From a virus: 41,595 nt of DNA. The notes under the pieces are model-generated. The model saw only the letters and a program-made list of their open reading frames with translations. It was not told where the DNA came from and did no database searches. Shown here one piece after another: positions 19,990-29,051 of the stretch. The position numbers and the translations under genes were made by a program. Positions within the stretch are counted from its first letter, which is position 1; each line of letters begins with the position of its first letter. Location: positions 1 through 41,595 of the IMG/VR virus record IMGVR_UViG_3300020202_000140; one strand, 5' to 3'.

Positions 19990-20264
19990 AGCCCGAGCAG
20001 TTAGCGCAGGCATGGGAGCAATTGGCTCGTGCCGCTCGGCAGGTCGCAGACGAGACCTGGGCTAAACTGGCTAACGGTGAACTACCTCAACACGACGGCA
20101 TTGTACTGGAGATCCACACGCTGAGTGAACGCGCCCGCGTCCTTCTGGAGTGCGCGGGACAACTCCGAGCAATCATCACACAAGGAGACAACACCTATGC
20201 TTCACCTGATGCAGGTAATGCGCCACATGCTGGTCACCGTGGGCCTGACCCACGCGGAGATTGA
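19986..20264 (+). CDS. Hypothetical helical protein, 92 aa
   Basis: ATGA overlap with the previous gene. Residues 3-65 are helical (EQLAQAWEQLARAARQVADETWAKL, LEIHTLSERARVLLECAGQLRAII). The last 25 residues are Gly/Pro/Asp-rich and lie in overlap with the next gene, so they may be of little importance. No family recognised. Confidence 0.55.
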   Translation: MKPEQLAQAWEQLARAARQVADETWAKLANGELPQHDGIVLEIHTLSERARVLLECAGQLRAIITQGDNTYASPDAGNAPHAGHRGPDPRGD

Positions 20265-20430
20265 ACGTGCGTTTCGACAGATCATTTGCGGGGAATTGCA
20301 GATTGAGGAACTTCTGGACAGTATCCAGCTGCGACTTAATCCCGGTGAAATGGATGAGGTACAGCGTCACCTTCCGGATTGGAAGCGAGCGCTCATTTTG
20401 ACTGAGGATAGCCTAGGTGGAGTGCACTAA
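20197..20430 (+). CDS. Hypothetical protein, 77 aa
   Basis: The start is the ATG at 20197, with AAGGAG 9 bases upstream; an upstream in-frame ATG at 20125 has no ribosome site. The protein is an all-helical 77-mer (LMQVMRHMLVTVGLTHAEIERAFRQIICGELQIEELLDSIQ). The middle THAEIERAFRQI could be an HTH-like turn, but it is not diagnostic. It overlaps the previous gene by 68 bases and touches the next (TAATG). Confidence 0.5.
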   Translation: MLHLMQVMRHMLVTVGLTHAEIERAFRQIICGELQIEELLDSIQLRLNPGEMDEVQRHLPDWKRALILTEDSLGGVH

Positions 20431-20648
20431 TGCAGGTTGAAACTAAGACAGGTAATGGGGCGATTGTGGACGGCCGTAAGCATCGGGCCATTGAAGAACT
20501 GCTCTGTAAAATGGACTGCCTGAATGAGGCGGTCTGTAAAGAAATAAACGTGATACCGGCCAACGTAGTCAACGCATTGCTTGACGTATTCGAGGCGGCA
20601 TCTAAACTGGAAGTATATAGAAAGGCAGGCGACACATGTCAGTGCTAG
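20430..20648 (+). CDS. Hypothetical helical protein, 72 aa
   Basis: TAATG overlap with the previous stop. It is mostly helical (KHRAIEELLCKMDCLNEAVCKEI, PANVVNALLDVFEAASKLEVYRKAG) with five Cys, ending CQC. It overlaps the lipoprotein start by 13 bases. Function unknown. Confidence 0.5.
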   Translation: MQVETKTGNGAIVDGRKHRAIEELLCKMDCLNEAVCKEINVIPANVVNALLDVFEAASKLEVYRKAGDTCQC

Positions 20649-21112
20649 CTAAATACCTGATGTTGATATTCACACTTACATTAATGGCCTGCAGTAACGA
20701 CGGGAATGATAATCCCCAAGCTGCGGCCGACACCGGTATACCCAGCGGTATCTCTCCCATGTGTAAGAACCTGTATGCCCGGTGGCAGTCGACAATGGAT
20801 GCCGAGGCATGGGACTTCACGAGCCTGTATGCGGGTCAGGTCAATCCTGACTACAGCTTCACGGCGTACGACGGTGCGACCTGCGGATACGATACCAATC
20901 CGAACCACGCGGTAACCGCACAAATCGTACCGGGCGCGAACGGCACGTGGCAGTTGAACCTTCACGCCTCACTCGCACTTACGGGACAATGCGCGTACTA
21001 CGCGGCTCCCGGCAGCGGGAATTACCAAGCCATCATTATCAAAATGCTTGGTTGTGGTGAGATTCAAATATGCCAGAACTACGGCGCCGGTAACTGCAAG
21101 ACATTCCGCTAG
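20636..21112 (+). CDS. Phage-encoded lipoprotein
   Basis: A 158-residue protein. The N-terminus KYLMLIFTLTLMACSN is a type II signal: basic residue, hydrophobic core and lipobox LMAC with Cys19 as the lipidated residue. Ser at +2 predicts outer-membrane sorting in Gram-negative hosts. The mature part has at least six more Cys (MCKNLY, TCGYDT, QCAYY, GCGEIQICQNYGAGNC), so a disulfide-stabilised periplasmic domain is likely. As the last gene of the early block it could be a superinfection-exclusion or lysogenic-conversion protein; an outer-membrane spanin subunit is less likely because it is large and lies on the other strand. Confidence 0.7.
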   Translation: MSVLAKYLMLIFTLTLMACSNDGNDNPQAAADTGIPSGISPMCKNLYARWQSTMDAEAWDFTSLYAGQVNPDYSFTAYDGATCGYDTNPNHAVTAQIVPGANGTWQLNLHASLALTGQCAYYAAPGSGNYQAIIIKMLGCGEIQICQNYGAGNCKTFR

Positions 21113-21561
21113 AACCCAATGCTCAACGTGAGGCCTGCCGTCTTGTCTGAACTGACGGCCGTGCCCACGTATATCTCCCCGATCAATCTTTTCTCCACGA
21201 TAACCGAGTAAGTAGATTCTTGATGCTCCGGCACGGGCGGCTCATACACCACGCCCAGGCGCCACGAAGGGCGGCTCTCAATCGACGTTGAGACGTCCTT
21301 CTGCGATGTTGCATCAGTCGCGCGTTCCACCTGAGTTGTAGTTTCCTTCTTCGTATGTCTTTCAATAACGACTGTGCCATCCGGCTGTCTAGTCTCCTTG
21401 ACTACCTCGTCCACGCTCTGGTCACGATTCTTCGTCTCGCGCTCGCGATACACGACGCGCTCAACTTCCATCGTCTCTACCCGCTTCGGGGCCGTGAGCC
21501 GGCCCGCGCCGAACGTTATAATCACGATGCCCATCGTCCAGAATATTCTTGTCAATTTCAT
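21109..21561 (-). CDS. Membrane-anchored lysis-cassette protein, spanin-like
   Basis: A 150-residue protein. Residues 5-23 (RIFWTMGIVIITFGAGRLT) are a transmembrane anchor. A long charged, probably coiled or extended periplasmic segment follows (VETMEVERVVYRERETKNRDQ..., KKETTTQVERA). The last 45 residues are beta-strand-like and end in LTLSIGF, an outer-membrane-like terminal Phe pattern. Position after holin, endolysin and a small gene is that expected for a spanin that links inner and outer membranes. Its stop overlaps the convergent lipoprotein stop. Confidence 0.55.
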   Translation of the reverse strand: MKLTRIFWTMGIVIITFGAGRLTAPKRVETMEVERVVYRERETKNRDQSVDEVVKETRQPDGTVVIERHTKKETTTQVERATDATSQKDVSTSIESRPSWRLGVVYEPPVPEHQESTYSVIVEKRLIGEIYVGTAVSSDKTAGLTLSIGF

Positions 21562-21715
21562 TTAGTTCGCCTCGGTGTTTCAAAATGCAGGTATGACAGC
21601 ACCAGAACTCTGGTTCGGCGCCTGTACGTTTGGAGAATATCTCAGCGGGAGCCCCGCACACCTTGCAGACCTGCCCCACGACGATATCGAGGACAGCCGG
21701 TATAGTCTGCCTCAT
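21461..21715 (-). CDS. Small zinc-finger protein in lysis cassette, 84 aa
   Basis: The start overlaps the endolysin stop (ATGA on the - strand). VCKVCGAPAEIFSK and CCHTCILKHRGEL supply a C-x2-C and C-x2-C/H treble-clef-like zinc site. The 3' third (GHRDYNVRRGPAHGPEAGRD) overlaps the spanin-like gene by 101 bases in another frame. Perfect coupling and the Cys spacing argue that it is real. Function unknown. Confidence 0.55.
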   Translation of the reverse strand: MRQTIPAVLDIVVGQVCKVCGAPAEIFSKRTGAEPEFWCCHTCILKHRGELNEIDKNILDDGHRDYNVRRGPAHGPEAGRDDGS

Positions 21716-22128
21716 GGCCGAAAGAACCGCGTCTTACCGGGCATCCAGGAGCCATACGGCTGGACCTGGAAGTGGACGCGGCGCTGATCGTCCTTTTCCT
21801 CTACCCACAGGCCGAGCGTCTCCAGCACACTTTCATTCGCCTTGCACCACGCGTGAAGCTTCCCGTCCGGGTCGTACACGTCCACGGCCGCACCGTTCAG
21901 GTGCTTACTCTGCATGGGTATACGAATCAGGTGTGTCTTGCGCTTGCGCGCCAGATCAGCATAGATCCGCTTGTGATCGTCCAGGGAGCGCACTCCGCTC
22001 GTGACCACCAGTGGGTGACCGACGTGGGCCTCGACGTGCACCATGGCCGAGTGAAGCCGTTCTTGATTGGCCTGCATTTCAGGCGTCAACGGTACCCGCT
22101 TGGGATTTAGATTCTCTAATGTGATCAT
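21712..22128 (-). CDS. Endolysin, peptidase M15 (L-alanyl-D-glutamate / D-Ala-D-Ala type)
   Basis: A 138-residue protein. VTSGVRSLDDHKRIY is the conserved substrate-groove block. SKHLNGAAVDVY (His76, Asp83) supplies two zinc ligands and RVHFQV (His119) the third, matching the M15A/VanY-type endopeptidase. Size suits a globular Gram-negative-phage endolysin with no cell-wall-binding domain and no signal peptide, so it needs the holin for release. Three bases downstream of the holin. Confidence 0.87.
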   Translation of the reverse strand: MITLENLNPKRVPLTPEMQANQERLHSAMVHVEAHVGHPLVVTSGVRSLDDHKRIYADLARKRKTHLIRIPMQSKHLNGAAVDVYDPDGKLHAWCKANESVLETLGLWVEEKDDQRRVHFQVQPYGSWMPGKTRFFRP

Positions 22129-22131
22129 GGC

Positions 22132-22590
22132 TTACTTCTTGGGCTCATCCGGCGGGTTGATGTTCGTGCCATGAACCTTATCCAGAACGGTCTTCCACAA
22201 GTCGACGCCAGTGATCACGTGCAGGTTCTCGAATATCGACTTTCCTTCGGTGAGCGCCACGACGGCCGCGATTGTCTTTACCGCCGGCACGCCTTCAACG
22301 AGAAACTCGATACCGAAGCCAGCTAAGATACCCAGCCAGTAGCCGAGTAACTTCGACGGCGTCCGGCGAAGCTTGAAGCTGGTAATGCGACTCCCCTTCT
22401 TTAGGGCCGCCCACACTCCGGTAATCATGTCTGTTATTACGAGCGCCAGCGTCGCAAGTAACACCGGGTGGATCGGGAGAGTCAGAACGAAAAGAACGCC
22501 AAGAAACTTCAGGATAGCTCCCGATACATCGATATTACTCATTGTGTACGCATTGCTAGAATTGATAGCCAGTTTGTTAAAGGGTTTCAT
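22132..22590 (-). CDS. Holin
   Basis: A 152-residue protein. Hydrophobic spans at about 25-52 (AILKFLGVLFVLTLPIHPVLLATLALVIT), 82-105 (LLGYWLGILAGFGIEFLV) and 107-117 (AVKTIAAVVAL), with TDMITGVWAALKKGSRITSFKLRRT between. This D-x-x-T-G-x-W-x-A-x-K-x-G block is the signature of phage holins of the phi-LC3/holin_4 style. Either the ATG at 22590 or the internal ATG at 22542 (MSNIDV) could start it; neither has a strong ribosome site, and two starts could give holin and antiholin forms. Confidence 0.75.
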   Translation of the reverse strand: MKPFNKLAINSSNAYTMSNIDVSGAILKFLGVLFVLTLPIHPVLLATLALVITDMITGVWAALKKGSRITSFKLRRTPSKLLGYWLGILAGFGIEFLVEGVPAVKTIAAVVALTEGKSIFENLHVITGVDLWKTVLDKVHGTNINPPDEPKK

Positions 22591-22602
22591 AAACAGACAG
22601 TT

Positions 22603-23370
22603 TTATAAGGAAGTGATCCAGTAGAACTTAACTACGCCGGGCGCTCCCGCGCCGCCTATGGCCCCGTTTGAAAAGCCAGCGTTGTCACCGCCTGAACCGC
22701 CGCCGCCGCCTGAACCATAGCCGCCGCCCGGGTCGCCAGGATCGGCGTTACCGCTACCACCGTTTCCACCATTACCGAAGCCGGCGCCACCTCCGCCGCC
22801 ACCGCCGGAGTTATTGTCCGTCCCCCCGGTGCCACCCGTTCCATAGAAGCTATTTGTACCCGGGCCGCCGTCGCCGGTTTCGCCGGCACCACCAGTACCG
22901 CCGCCCGTAAGAAACGATGACCCCATGAAGCCACCCGTTCCGCCCGCAACCGAAGGTGCTGTACCGGAGGCTGGAGAACCGCCACCAGTACCACCGCCAC
23001 CGCCTGCAACCTGGATGAGCGTAGTTCCCGAACGAGCAATGGACGACGTACCGCCCGTACCGCCAGGGCCACCAGCGCCGCCCGATCCACCAGCGCCTGC
23101 GCTGCCCGCCGCGCCTGCCGAGCCCACGGTAACGGTGAGTGCTTCAGCCGGAGTAACGTCTAGAGTGATCATTACCGGAATGGAACCAGCGCCGCCGCCG
23201 CCGCCACCACCATTACGACCGCTGGAGTGATATCCGGCCCCACCGCCGCCGCCGCCGCCACCGCCGACAACTACGGCTATCAGGTGTTTTACGCCAGTGG
23301 GAACCGTGAAGGTTCCGTTGCCAGTGAATGTCTGAGATTTGAACCGTGAAAAGGTAAATGAAGCATCCAT
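22603..23370 (-). CDS. Glycine-rich tail tip adhesin
   Basis: A 255-residue protein. The N-terminal 30 residues (FTFSRFKSQTFTGNGTFTVPTGVKHLIAVVV) are a strand-rich cap with the T-G-N-G-T-F-T-V-P-x-G-V signature of Gly-rich adhesins. Residues 31-240 are glycine-dominated blocks (GGTGG, GGGGGGG, GAGG) expected to form a polyglycine-II sandwich as in T-even gp38-like adhesins. The C-terminus PGVVKFYWITSL closes the sheet. Position at the distal end of the tail operon fits receptor recognition. The gene is extremely GC-rich, so it may vary by recombination. Confidence 0.75.
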   Translation of the reverse strand: MDASFTFSRFKSQTFTGNGTFTVPTGVKHLIAVVVGGGGGGGGGAGYHSSGRNGGGGGGGAGSIPVMITLDVTPAEALTVTVGSAGAAGSAGAGGSGGAGGPGGTGGTSSIARSGTTLIQVAGGGGGTGGGSPASGTAPSVAGGTGGFMGSSFLTGGGTGGAGETGDGGPGTNSFYGTGGTGGTDNNSGGGGGGGAGFGNGGNGGSGNADPGDPGGGYGSGGGGGSGGDNAGFSNGAIGGAGAPGVVKFYWITSL

Positions 23371-23376
23371 GGTTTA

Positions 23377-23871
23377 TTATCCTTTCGTGTAGTCGATACG
23401 GACTAGGAAGCTAACGCCGTCAGTCTGAGCCGAGGTAATATCGAGCCGGAGAATGTCTCCCGCCTGCAGTGCCTGCATAGTCGGGTTTAGAACCGCGTTC
23501 GTCGAGAGGGCGTCATTGCCAGCCCCAAATGCCACAGAGGGAAGCGTTGTAAAGATCGACGTCCATGCGCCACCACCCCGCTTGCGAAGGATATCAATCT
23601 GGGTAGTACCAGCCGAACCCGCCTTGTCGATCAATATCCGGACGCCGGTAAAACTCATGCTCATATTCGTCGTCGACTTAATCAGCCCGGTAAGGACGTC
23701 GTAATAGCCGTTCACGCGCCAGATAATCGGGATATTATTCGTGACGGACGATTCGAGTGTTTGAATACGCGACTCGTGATCGTCGAAGTTATTCTTGATC
23801 TTCGTCGTAACCGTAGACGCCACGGGCTGAGCCGAAGCGACTTCGCCCGAAGTGAGTGCTGTAAATGCCAT
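23377..23871 (-). CDS. Tail fibre / tip structural protein, 164 aa
   Basis: A 164-residue protein. Residues 1-45 (SGEVASAQPVASTVTTKIKNNFDDHESRIQTLES) look like a short trimeric coiled-coil neck. Residues 50-164 are a beta-rich head (WRVNGYYDV, STTNMSMSFTGVRILIDKAG, GDILRLDITSAQ). It lies between the large tail tip protein and the Gly-rich adhesin. It may be a fibre on which the adhesin docks; no named family is recognised. Confidence 0.6.
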   Translation of the reverse strand: MAFTALTSGEVASAQPVASTVTTKIKNNFDDHESRIQTLESSVTNNIPIIWRVNGYYDVLTGLIKSTTNMSMSFTGVRILIDKAGSAGTTQIDILRKRGGGAWTSIFTTLPSVAFGAGNDALSTNAVLNPTMQALQAGDILRLDITSAQTDGVSFLVRIDYTKG

Positions 23872-23884
23872 TGGTTAAAAACCC

Positions 23885-26443
23885 TTACCAGATAAGGTTG
23901 GTTTCGAAGCTAATTGGATCGTTATTAATCAGGCCGTACTGATCGGTAATGTACCCACCGTAGAGCCGCTCGTCTTCGCTCGCGCTAGTCCACGCAGTCG
24001 AGAAGGAGTTGATACAAGCCACGCGGTTAAACGTATTCCCTAAGTCGGTGGCTTCCACCTTGACGTCCGATCCGCTGCGCGCGACCGATTCGACCATGAG
24101 AAGCTTACGCTTACCCGTGCTGCCGAACCGCTCGAAGAACTTCCGGTGCTCAATCTCGATGATATCCCCGACTTCCAGCTTCATACCTTGAAGCTTAGTC
24201 GTGAACGTCAGCCGACCGACCGTACTCTGAAGCAGGAACGCCCATCGGTTAGCCATTATCTCCGCGTCAGTCTGATTCACTAGACACGTGGATATGGTCC
24301 TAGTGCGCTCCGTCTTGGCCACGTACGTGGATGTAGGGCTCGTCTTCTGAGAGGTCTGGATAGATTCCTTCTTCGTCTCGTAGTCGTGTTCCCTGTGGGA
24401 GTACTCAACCACTACTGTCTTAACCACGTTCTCAGCGGTCGCGTTCAAGGAGTAGGACAGGATATCCGACTCGGTAAATTTGGTAGCCGTCGCGGGTTTC
24501 CTGGGCTGGAGAACGTGATACGCTATTTCGAAGTCGCCCGTTTGAACCAGTGAGCCGAACACTGACTTGTTAATCTGGTTTAGCACGTCCCGGTAAGTCG
24601 GCGCTGCAGTGCTGGAGTAGGTCTCCGGCACCACCAGCCCAATCTCCTGATACGCAATTTCTTCGGCGTCCCCGAAGGTCGACGTGTCCAGGTCCGACAG
24701 TAGCTGCGAATCTTCGAGTAGCGCCCGGCTAATGGCCGGCGCCGTCCTAAGCAACGGTAGCGACGAGTTGTCGTCCTCTGGTCTACCCAGACAGTCGAGC
24801 GTCAGCACTGAGTTATCCGGATCCAGGATCAGGCTCTTATAGCGTCCAGCCGCCGTGCTCGTGTAAGTCGCCGCCGAGCGCAAGCTAATCTGGGTGTCAC
24901 TATCGACAGACAGAACTTCGAAGAAATCGGCCTGCCCTACCGCACCGATCATGTACCCCGGCTGTATTACACCCATGAAGCCAGAGCCCGTCACGGTACG
25001 GGAGGTATTGGTAAACGTGACGTTGGTTCCCAGCTGGTAGATCGGCCCGGCATTCGCTTCGGCCGTATCCGTCAAAGTTAAGGTAGCCGTGGTGGCATCA
25101 AGTGTGTAATCGCGGTAATAGACTAGTAAGGTGTCGTCGATTCGTACGTTCTGAACAGCCGGGCGCCTAATGGCAGTACCCGCTGCCGGCGGAGCGGCTA
25201 GCGATGTGGCCAGATAGATGTAGTTAGTCCCTATCACCTTATCAATAACCGCTAATTCGCCGGAGCCCAATGGGCCGATGTAGATGGTATCGCCGTCGTG
25301 AAAGTCTGTGGCATCGACCACGTACAGGACCAGAATGCTACTGCCTGCGGTCGTCGTAGTCGTGGGTTCCCGCAAGGGATGCCCGGCCACGTTCCACACC
25401 CGGTTCTGCCAACGTTTCGGCATGTCAGGCACCACGTAAGCCGTCGCACCGGACAAGTTCTGGTTACCCAGATACTCACTCGTCAGCGTTAACGACGTGT
25501 TACTGGCTACAGAAGCCACGGTGTATTCTTCACCGAGAAGTACAATCTGATCGTCGGGAGAGAGTTCGGCCAGGAAGGCCGTACCGGTACCCGTGACTGT
25601 CAGCGTGTTATAGTTTACCGCCACAGTGCCGGTGAGGGGGTACCCGTCAACCACTTGATCGATATTCGTCGGGACATGTCCACTCACTCGACCCAGGACC
25701 ATGCGCTGAAACGCCTTATTCAGATCCTCTGGCGTGCGGGCGGCCAGATCGCCGATTGTGGAGAGCGGGATAGGATCGCGCAGAACGGCGAACTTGTCCT
25801 TCAGTTGAAAGGTAATCGTTTCCTTTCCGTAGCTTTTCTTCTCCACATTGCCCTTATAGATCAGCTGGGCCTCAGAGTAGGAGTCAAGGTCACGGTGATA
25901 GGAATAGACGTAAACGGGCTGGTTCTCGAAGGATAGCTTGTCGAAGTTCTTCGGCCAGAAGTCGAAGTCGTTATTCAGCGTGAGGGAACCGGAGCCTTCA
26001 ATGGCCTCCGACGTTTGGTTAATCGTATCGATGCCAACACCGAACTCGGAAGTGGAGCGCAACATAGGCTCCCACATAACTTCGTACCCGCCGGTCAACG
26101 GGAAGTTGTACGGCAGAGTAATGGGCGCATCGGCGAAGAATAGGTTGAGTGTGGCCACAAGGAAGCGGCTGTTCGGATTGGAGCTATCGGACGCCTGAAG
26201 GTAAAGGGTCGTGTTGGCCTTATCGTAGTACCAGCGGCCGGCGATAACGGCACCCAGGCTCACCGACTCAGTGTAGGTCACACCAGAGTCTTGGATATGC
26301 TGGATGGCCGGATAGTCAAAACCTGTCAGCTTATAGATCGAACCGGAGTGAACGACCCACCCCATGAGCCGCCTTGCAGCGGCCATGGCTACTAGAGTGA
26401 TCTTCTCACTGCTGGGCTGATTCTGATAGTCGGTGTATAGCAT
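23885..26443 (-). CDS. Large tail tip / baseplate protein, 852 aa
   Basis: At 852 residues this is the longest gene in the window. It has no enzyme motif I recognise. The N-terminal 240 residues contain strand-rich modules (LTLNNDFDFWPKNFDKLSFENQPVYVYSY). Repeated modules of the style NYNTLTVTGTGTAFLAEL / NTSLTLTSEYLG and TFTNTSRTVTGSGFMGVIQPGYMI / DTQISLRS look like duplicated small beta domains. The C-terminal third has LEVGDIIEIEHRKFFERFG, typical of siphovirus hub proteins with beta-barrel domains. It lies downstream of the tape measure, as central tip proteins do. Confidence 0.65.
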   Translation of the reverse strand: MLYTDYQNQPSSEKITLVAMAAARRLMGWVVHSGSIYKLTGFDYPAIQHIQDSGVTYTESVSLGAVIAGRWYYDKANTTLYLQASDSSNPNSRFLVATLNLFFADAPITLPYNFPLTGGYEVMWEPMLRSTSEFGVGIDTINQTSEAIEGSGSLTLNNDFDFWPKNFDKLSFENQPVYVYSYHRDLDSYSEAQLIYKGNVEKKSYGKETITFQLKDKFAVLRDPIPLSTIGDLAARTPEDLNKAFQRMVLGRVSGHVPTNIDQVVDGYPLTGTVAVNYNTLTVTGTGTAFLAELSPDDQIVLLGEEYTVASVASNTSLTLTSEYLGNQNLSGATAYVVPDMPKRWQNRVWNVAGHPLREPTTTTTAGSSILVLYVVDATDFHDGDTIYIGPLGSGELAVIDKVIGTNYIYLATSLAAPPAAGTAIRRPAVQNVRIDDTLLVYYRDYTLDATTATLTLTDTAEANAGPIYQLGTNVTFTNTSRTVTGSGFMGVIQPGYMIGAVGQADFFEVLSVDSDTQISLRSAATYTSTAAGRYKSLILDPDNSVLTLDCLGRPEDDNSSLPLLRTAPAISRALLEDSQLLSDLDTSTFGDAEEIAYQEIGLVVPETYSSTAAPTYRDVLNQINKSVFGSLVQTGDFEIAYHVLQPRKPATATKFTESDILSYSLNATAENVVKTVVVEYSHREHDYETKKESIQTSQKTSPTSTYVAKTERTRTISTCLVNQTDAEIMANRWAFLLQSTVGRLTFTTKLQGMKLEVGDIIEIEHRKFFERFGSTGKRKLLMVESVARSGSDVKVEATDLGNTFNRVACINSFSTAWTSASEDERLYGGYITDQYGLINNDPISFETNLIW

Positions 26444-26458
26444 TTTAGTCGTGTCTCT

Positions 26459-27847
26459 TTAGAGTTCTGCGTCTGACGTAAAATTAATAATAGCGCCGTC
26501 ACCAGTGGACGACCCGGCGGGTGTCGTCCCGATAAAGCTTACGCCGTAAATTGTATTGGCGTTTACGGCAGTACCACTCCAATCCGTGGACCGAGTGTTG
26601 TTACGGATCTGAGCATTAGAGGCACTCGGGTTATAGGTCGTTACTGACGGCGTTGTACGCAAAGGCACCGCGTAACAGAACATACAAGTCTGGGCGTTCC
26701 CTGCAGAGGCGCCGAAGCCTTGGATACCGGCGTGGCCGGCCGTCCCGAAGTTTTGAACGGGAGCGGAGTCAATCGGAAAAGACTTGTAGTAAAACCGCTG
26801 ACATTCTCGCAAGTCCTGATCCGGAGTGAGGGCGATATGTGACCATGTGAACGCGGAGCTACCCTCGACTAGCTGAACCTGAGTGACGTAGAAGTCGTCG
26901 TTCTGTGCCTCAGTGTTCGGCGTCCAGATGAACAGCACCAAGTTATTGAAAGTCGTACCTAGTGTGGCCGTGATAGTGAACTGTGTCCACGTACTAGAAG
27001 TCGTAAGGCTGGAGGGCGTATTAACAAATGCCGAGCTAGCTATAAGGGTCGGCGTGGCCGCCCAAGACGAAACGATATCTGAGGTTACCGTATCAGCCGT
27101 GCCTGTCCACTCGACGATACCTGCTCTAAGGGCAGTGATTTCAGTCGTATCTGTGCGAGCGTAAAACGAAAGGGTGACCTGCTTACCGCGAAGGCCAATA
27201 CAACGGTCCGTCTCCAGTATTTGGGCGATACCGAACTGACGAGCGGTGGCGTCTGCCTGTCTAAATTGGCCCACATATCTCGTCGGCGAGTCAGTGATCA
27301 CTTCGGCTACACGGGCGCCCTGTACGTTGACAGCTCCGCCCGAGGTGAGCACGTACCAACGGTCGGCCGAATACTGGTCGTCCTGCCGGCTGGTAAGGGT
27401 AGCGGGAGCCTGACGTTGCCAGTACCGAAACTCCGCGTTCTGTGCGTAGTTGAATGCGTTAATCTGTCCAGGAACTCCCCACGAAGTCGTCGTCCCGTTA
27501 TTGGTTAGGAACTTACCGCTCTGACTGGCCATGGAGGGAACTAAGGCATCAAAGGCGGCCGCTGCCGTAGTCTGTCCCGTACCGCCCTTGGAGATACCTA
27601 GCGTTCCGCCCAAATTCCCGAGCGTCAGGTTCGACTCGGCGACGTCCACGGTCGGGTTACCAGACACGCCGTTGCCATTGGTTACCGTCAACTTAGATGA
27701 GCCCGCCGTAAGAGTTCTGGTCGTGGCTGTTCCACTCCCCGTGCGCGTAATGAGGCCCGTAGTAGACAGCGCGGCGAGCGCGCTCAAGTCAGTAATGCCG
27801 GGCGGGGTATTGCTTGAAAAGCCGTCCGAAAAGTCCAGGATTCTCAT
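26459..27847 (-). CDS. Tail fibre with C-terminal carbohydrate-binding-like domain
   Basis: A 462-residue protein. The N-terminal 130 residues carry tail-fibre repeats: [46 protein letters not shown] (the KGGTGQTT motif common to phage fibres). Residues 135-345 begin [17 protein letters not shown] and hold a jelly-roll module like those in many phage receptor-binding proteins ([43 protein letters not shown]). The C-terminal 100 residues are a Thr/Ser/Asn-rich beta domain. It should bind host surface glycans. ATGA overlap with the upstream gene. Confidence 0.75.
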   Translation of the reverse strand: MRILDFSDGFSSNTPPGITDLSALAALSTTGLITRTGSGTATTRTLTAGSSKLTVTNGNGVSGNPTVDVAESNLTLGNLGGTLGISKGGTGQTTAAAAFDALVPSMASQSGKFLTNNGTTTSWGVPGQINAFNYAQNAEFRYWQRQAPATLTSRQDDQYSADRWYVLTSGGAVNVQGARVAEVITDSPTRYVGQFRQADATARQFGIAQILETDRCIGLRGKQVTLSFYARTDTTEITALRAGIVEWTGTADTVTSDIVSSWAATPTLIASSAFVNTPSSLTTSSTWTQFTITATLGTTFNNLVLFIWTPNTEAQNDDFYVTQVQLVEGSSAFTWSHIALTPDQDLRECQRFYYKSFPIDSAPVQNFGTAGHAGIQGFGASAGNAQTCMFCYAVPLRTTPSVTTYNPSASNAQIRNNTRSTDWSGTAVNANTIYGVSFIGTTPAGSSTGDGAIINFTSDAEL

Positions 27848-28272
27848 TTTTCAGTGCGCTCCCATATCTCTAAATCAAGCGGCTGGTTAAACGACTCAGC
27901 TATTACCGTAGGTACCGGATACTTACCCAAGTCGAAGCCGCCGCACCAGCCGATGTAAGCTGACTCCGTGAACGTGTATCCGCCTTGCCCGATCAAACGA
28001 ATCGTGTAGGGCACGTTCTTCTGTAGGTACGCGTTGATGTAAAATCGGATATACCCGTGGAAGTAGCTGAGTGAGCCAATGTCGGAGATGTTAATCACTT
28101 CACTCTCGGCGACAAGGGCGTCTGCCGCCGTTCTAATCTGAAGCTTTAAGCTACCCGTCGGCATGTTGTGCCGGTACAGGTGTGGCCTAATGGCTTCCAC
28201 TATCGTATTCTTCTCTGGCGTCACTACCTGATCGATATTTGAGGCAGTGAGTTCGCTCACCATGAGTTTCAT
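27844..28272 (-). CDS. Tail structural protein, 142 aa
   Basis: A 142-residue beta-rich protein ([54 protein letters not shown]). It lies between a discoidin-like tail protein and the fibre and is translationally coupled to both (TAATG and ATGA). The jelly-roll-like strand pattern suggests a distal-tail accessory. No named family. Confidence 0.6.
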   Translation of the reverse strand: MKLMVSELTASNIDQVVTPEKNTIVEAIRPHLYRHNMPTGSLKLQIRTAADALVAESEVINISDIGSLSYFHGYIRFYINAYLQKNVPYTIRLIGQGGYTFTESAYIGWCGGFDLGKYPVPTVIAESFNQPLDLEIWERTEK

Positions 28273-29051
28273 TATGATAGCTCCACGACTGTTATCCCGT
28301 CGGTGTTCAGGATATTGTACTTGACGTGCTTCAGTCCGAAGCCTGCCTTCATCTTACCGTAGATAAGGAAGTGATCCTTATCGAACACGTCGGCAGCGTT
28401 ATCCAGAGCCACGAGCACGGGCTTCCGTGTACCGTTCTCCCTGAACGCATTCTCAAGCGTCTGAAGCATACTGTAATCCAGATACTCGTAGGTGAACTCC
28501 ACGGTCGCCACGAGCGGGTACTCGTCCACGTATGTATGGCCGTAGTCCGTCATGGTAACCTTGGATCGGTCGACCAGCTCATACTTGAATCCGTTCTGAG
28601 CATTGTCGATGCTTAGCCCTTTGCCGAGCCACACCACGCCCAATTCCACGTACCCGTAGGCGTTGCCTGGGTCTGTGATAAGAACGCGCCAGTATCGATA
28701 GCTCTGGTCACTCGTGAAGAAGTGCGACGCGACCATGTAGGTATTGTCAATGGTCAACGTTTGATCCACTGCCGGGCTCGTCCACACGTTGGTGGCATTC
28801 GCCTGGATCTTAACCACGGCGCTAGCCGATAGCCGGATACCGTCTTCCTTCGGCCACAGGATCACCACCGAGTCGATGGCTTCAGTCGTAACCAAATCGA
28901 ACACCACGTTCTCACTGGTAGAGCCCGTGGAGCGCCACCGCTTGGAGCGGAAGGGATGCTTCAAGTTCGACGCAGGGAAGCTGGCGTTCGACGTGGACGC
29001 CGTTATTACTGTGGCGTCTTCGGTGCAGTAGTTCTGAGTCATGAATCTCAT
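28272..29051 (-). CDS. Distal tail-type protein with discoidin-like domain, 259 aa
   Basis: A 259-residue protein. Residues 15-150 (FPASNLKHPFRSKRWRSTG, NVVFDLVTTEAIDSVVILWP, YRYWRVLITDPGNAYGYVELG) match the layout of F5/8-type C (discoidin) beta-sandwiches used in tail proteins to bind sugars or other subunits. The C-terminal part (DEYPLVATVEFTYEYLDYSMLQTLENAF) is like the ring-forming half of distal tail proteins. It directly follows the tape measure (ATGA overlap). Confidence 0.65.
   Translation of the reverse strand: MRFMTQNYCTEDATVITASTSNASFPASNLKHPFRSKRWRSTGSTSENVVFDLVTTEAIDSVVILWPKEDGIRLSASAVVKIQANATNVWTSPAVDQTLTIDNTYMVASHFFTSDQSYRYWRVLITDPGNAYGYVELGVVWLGKGLSIDNAQNGFKYELVDRSKVTMTDYGHTYVDEYPLVATVEFTYEYLDYSMLQTLENAFRENGTRKPVLVALDNAADVFDKDHFLIYGKMKAGFGLKHVKYNILNTDGITVVELS

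Noticed and set aside
22925-23230. Proline-rich 101-aa + strand frame
   Set aside because: It is the complement of the glycine-rich adhesin (Gly codons read as Pro).
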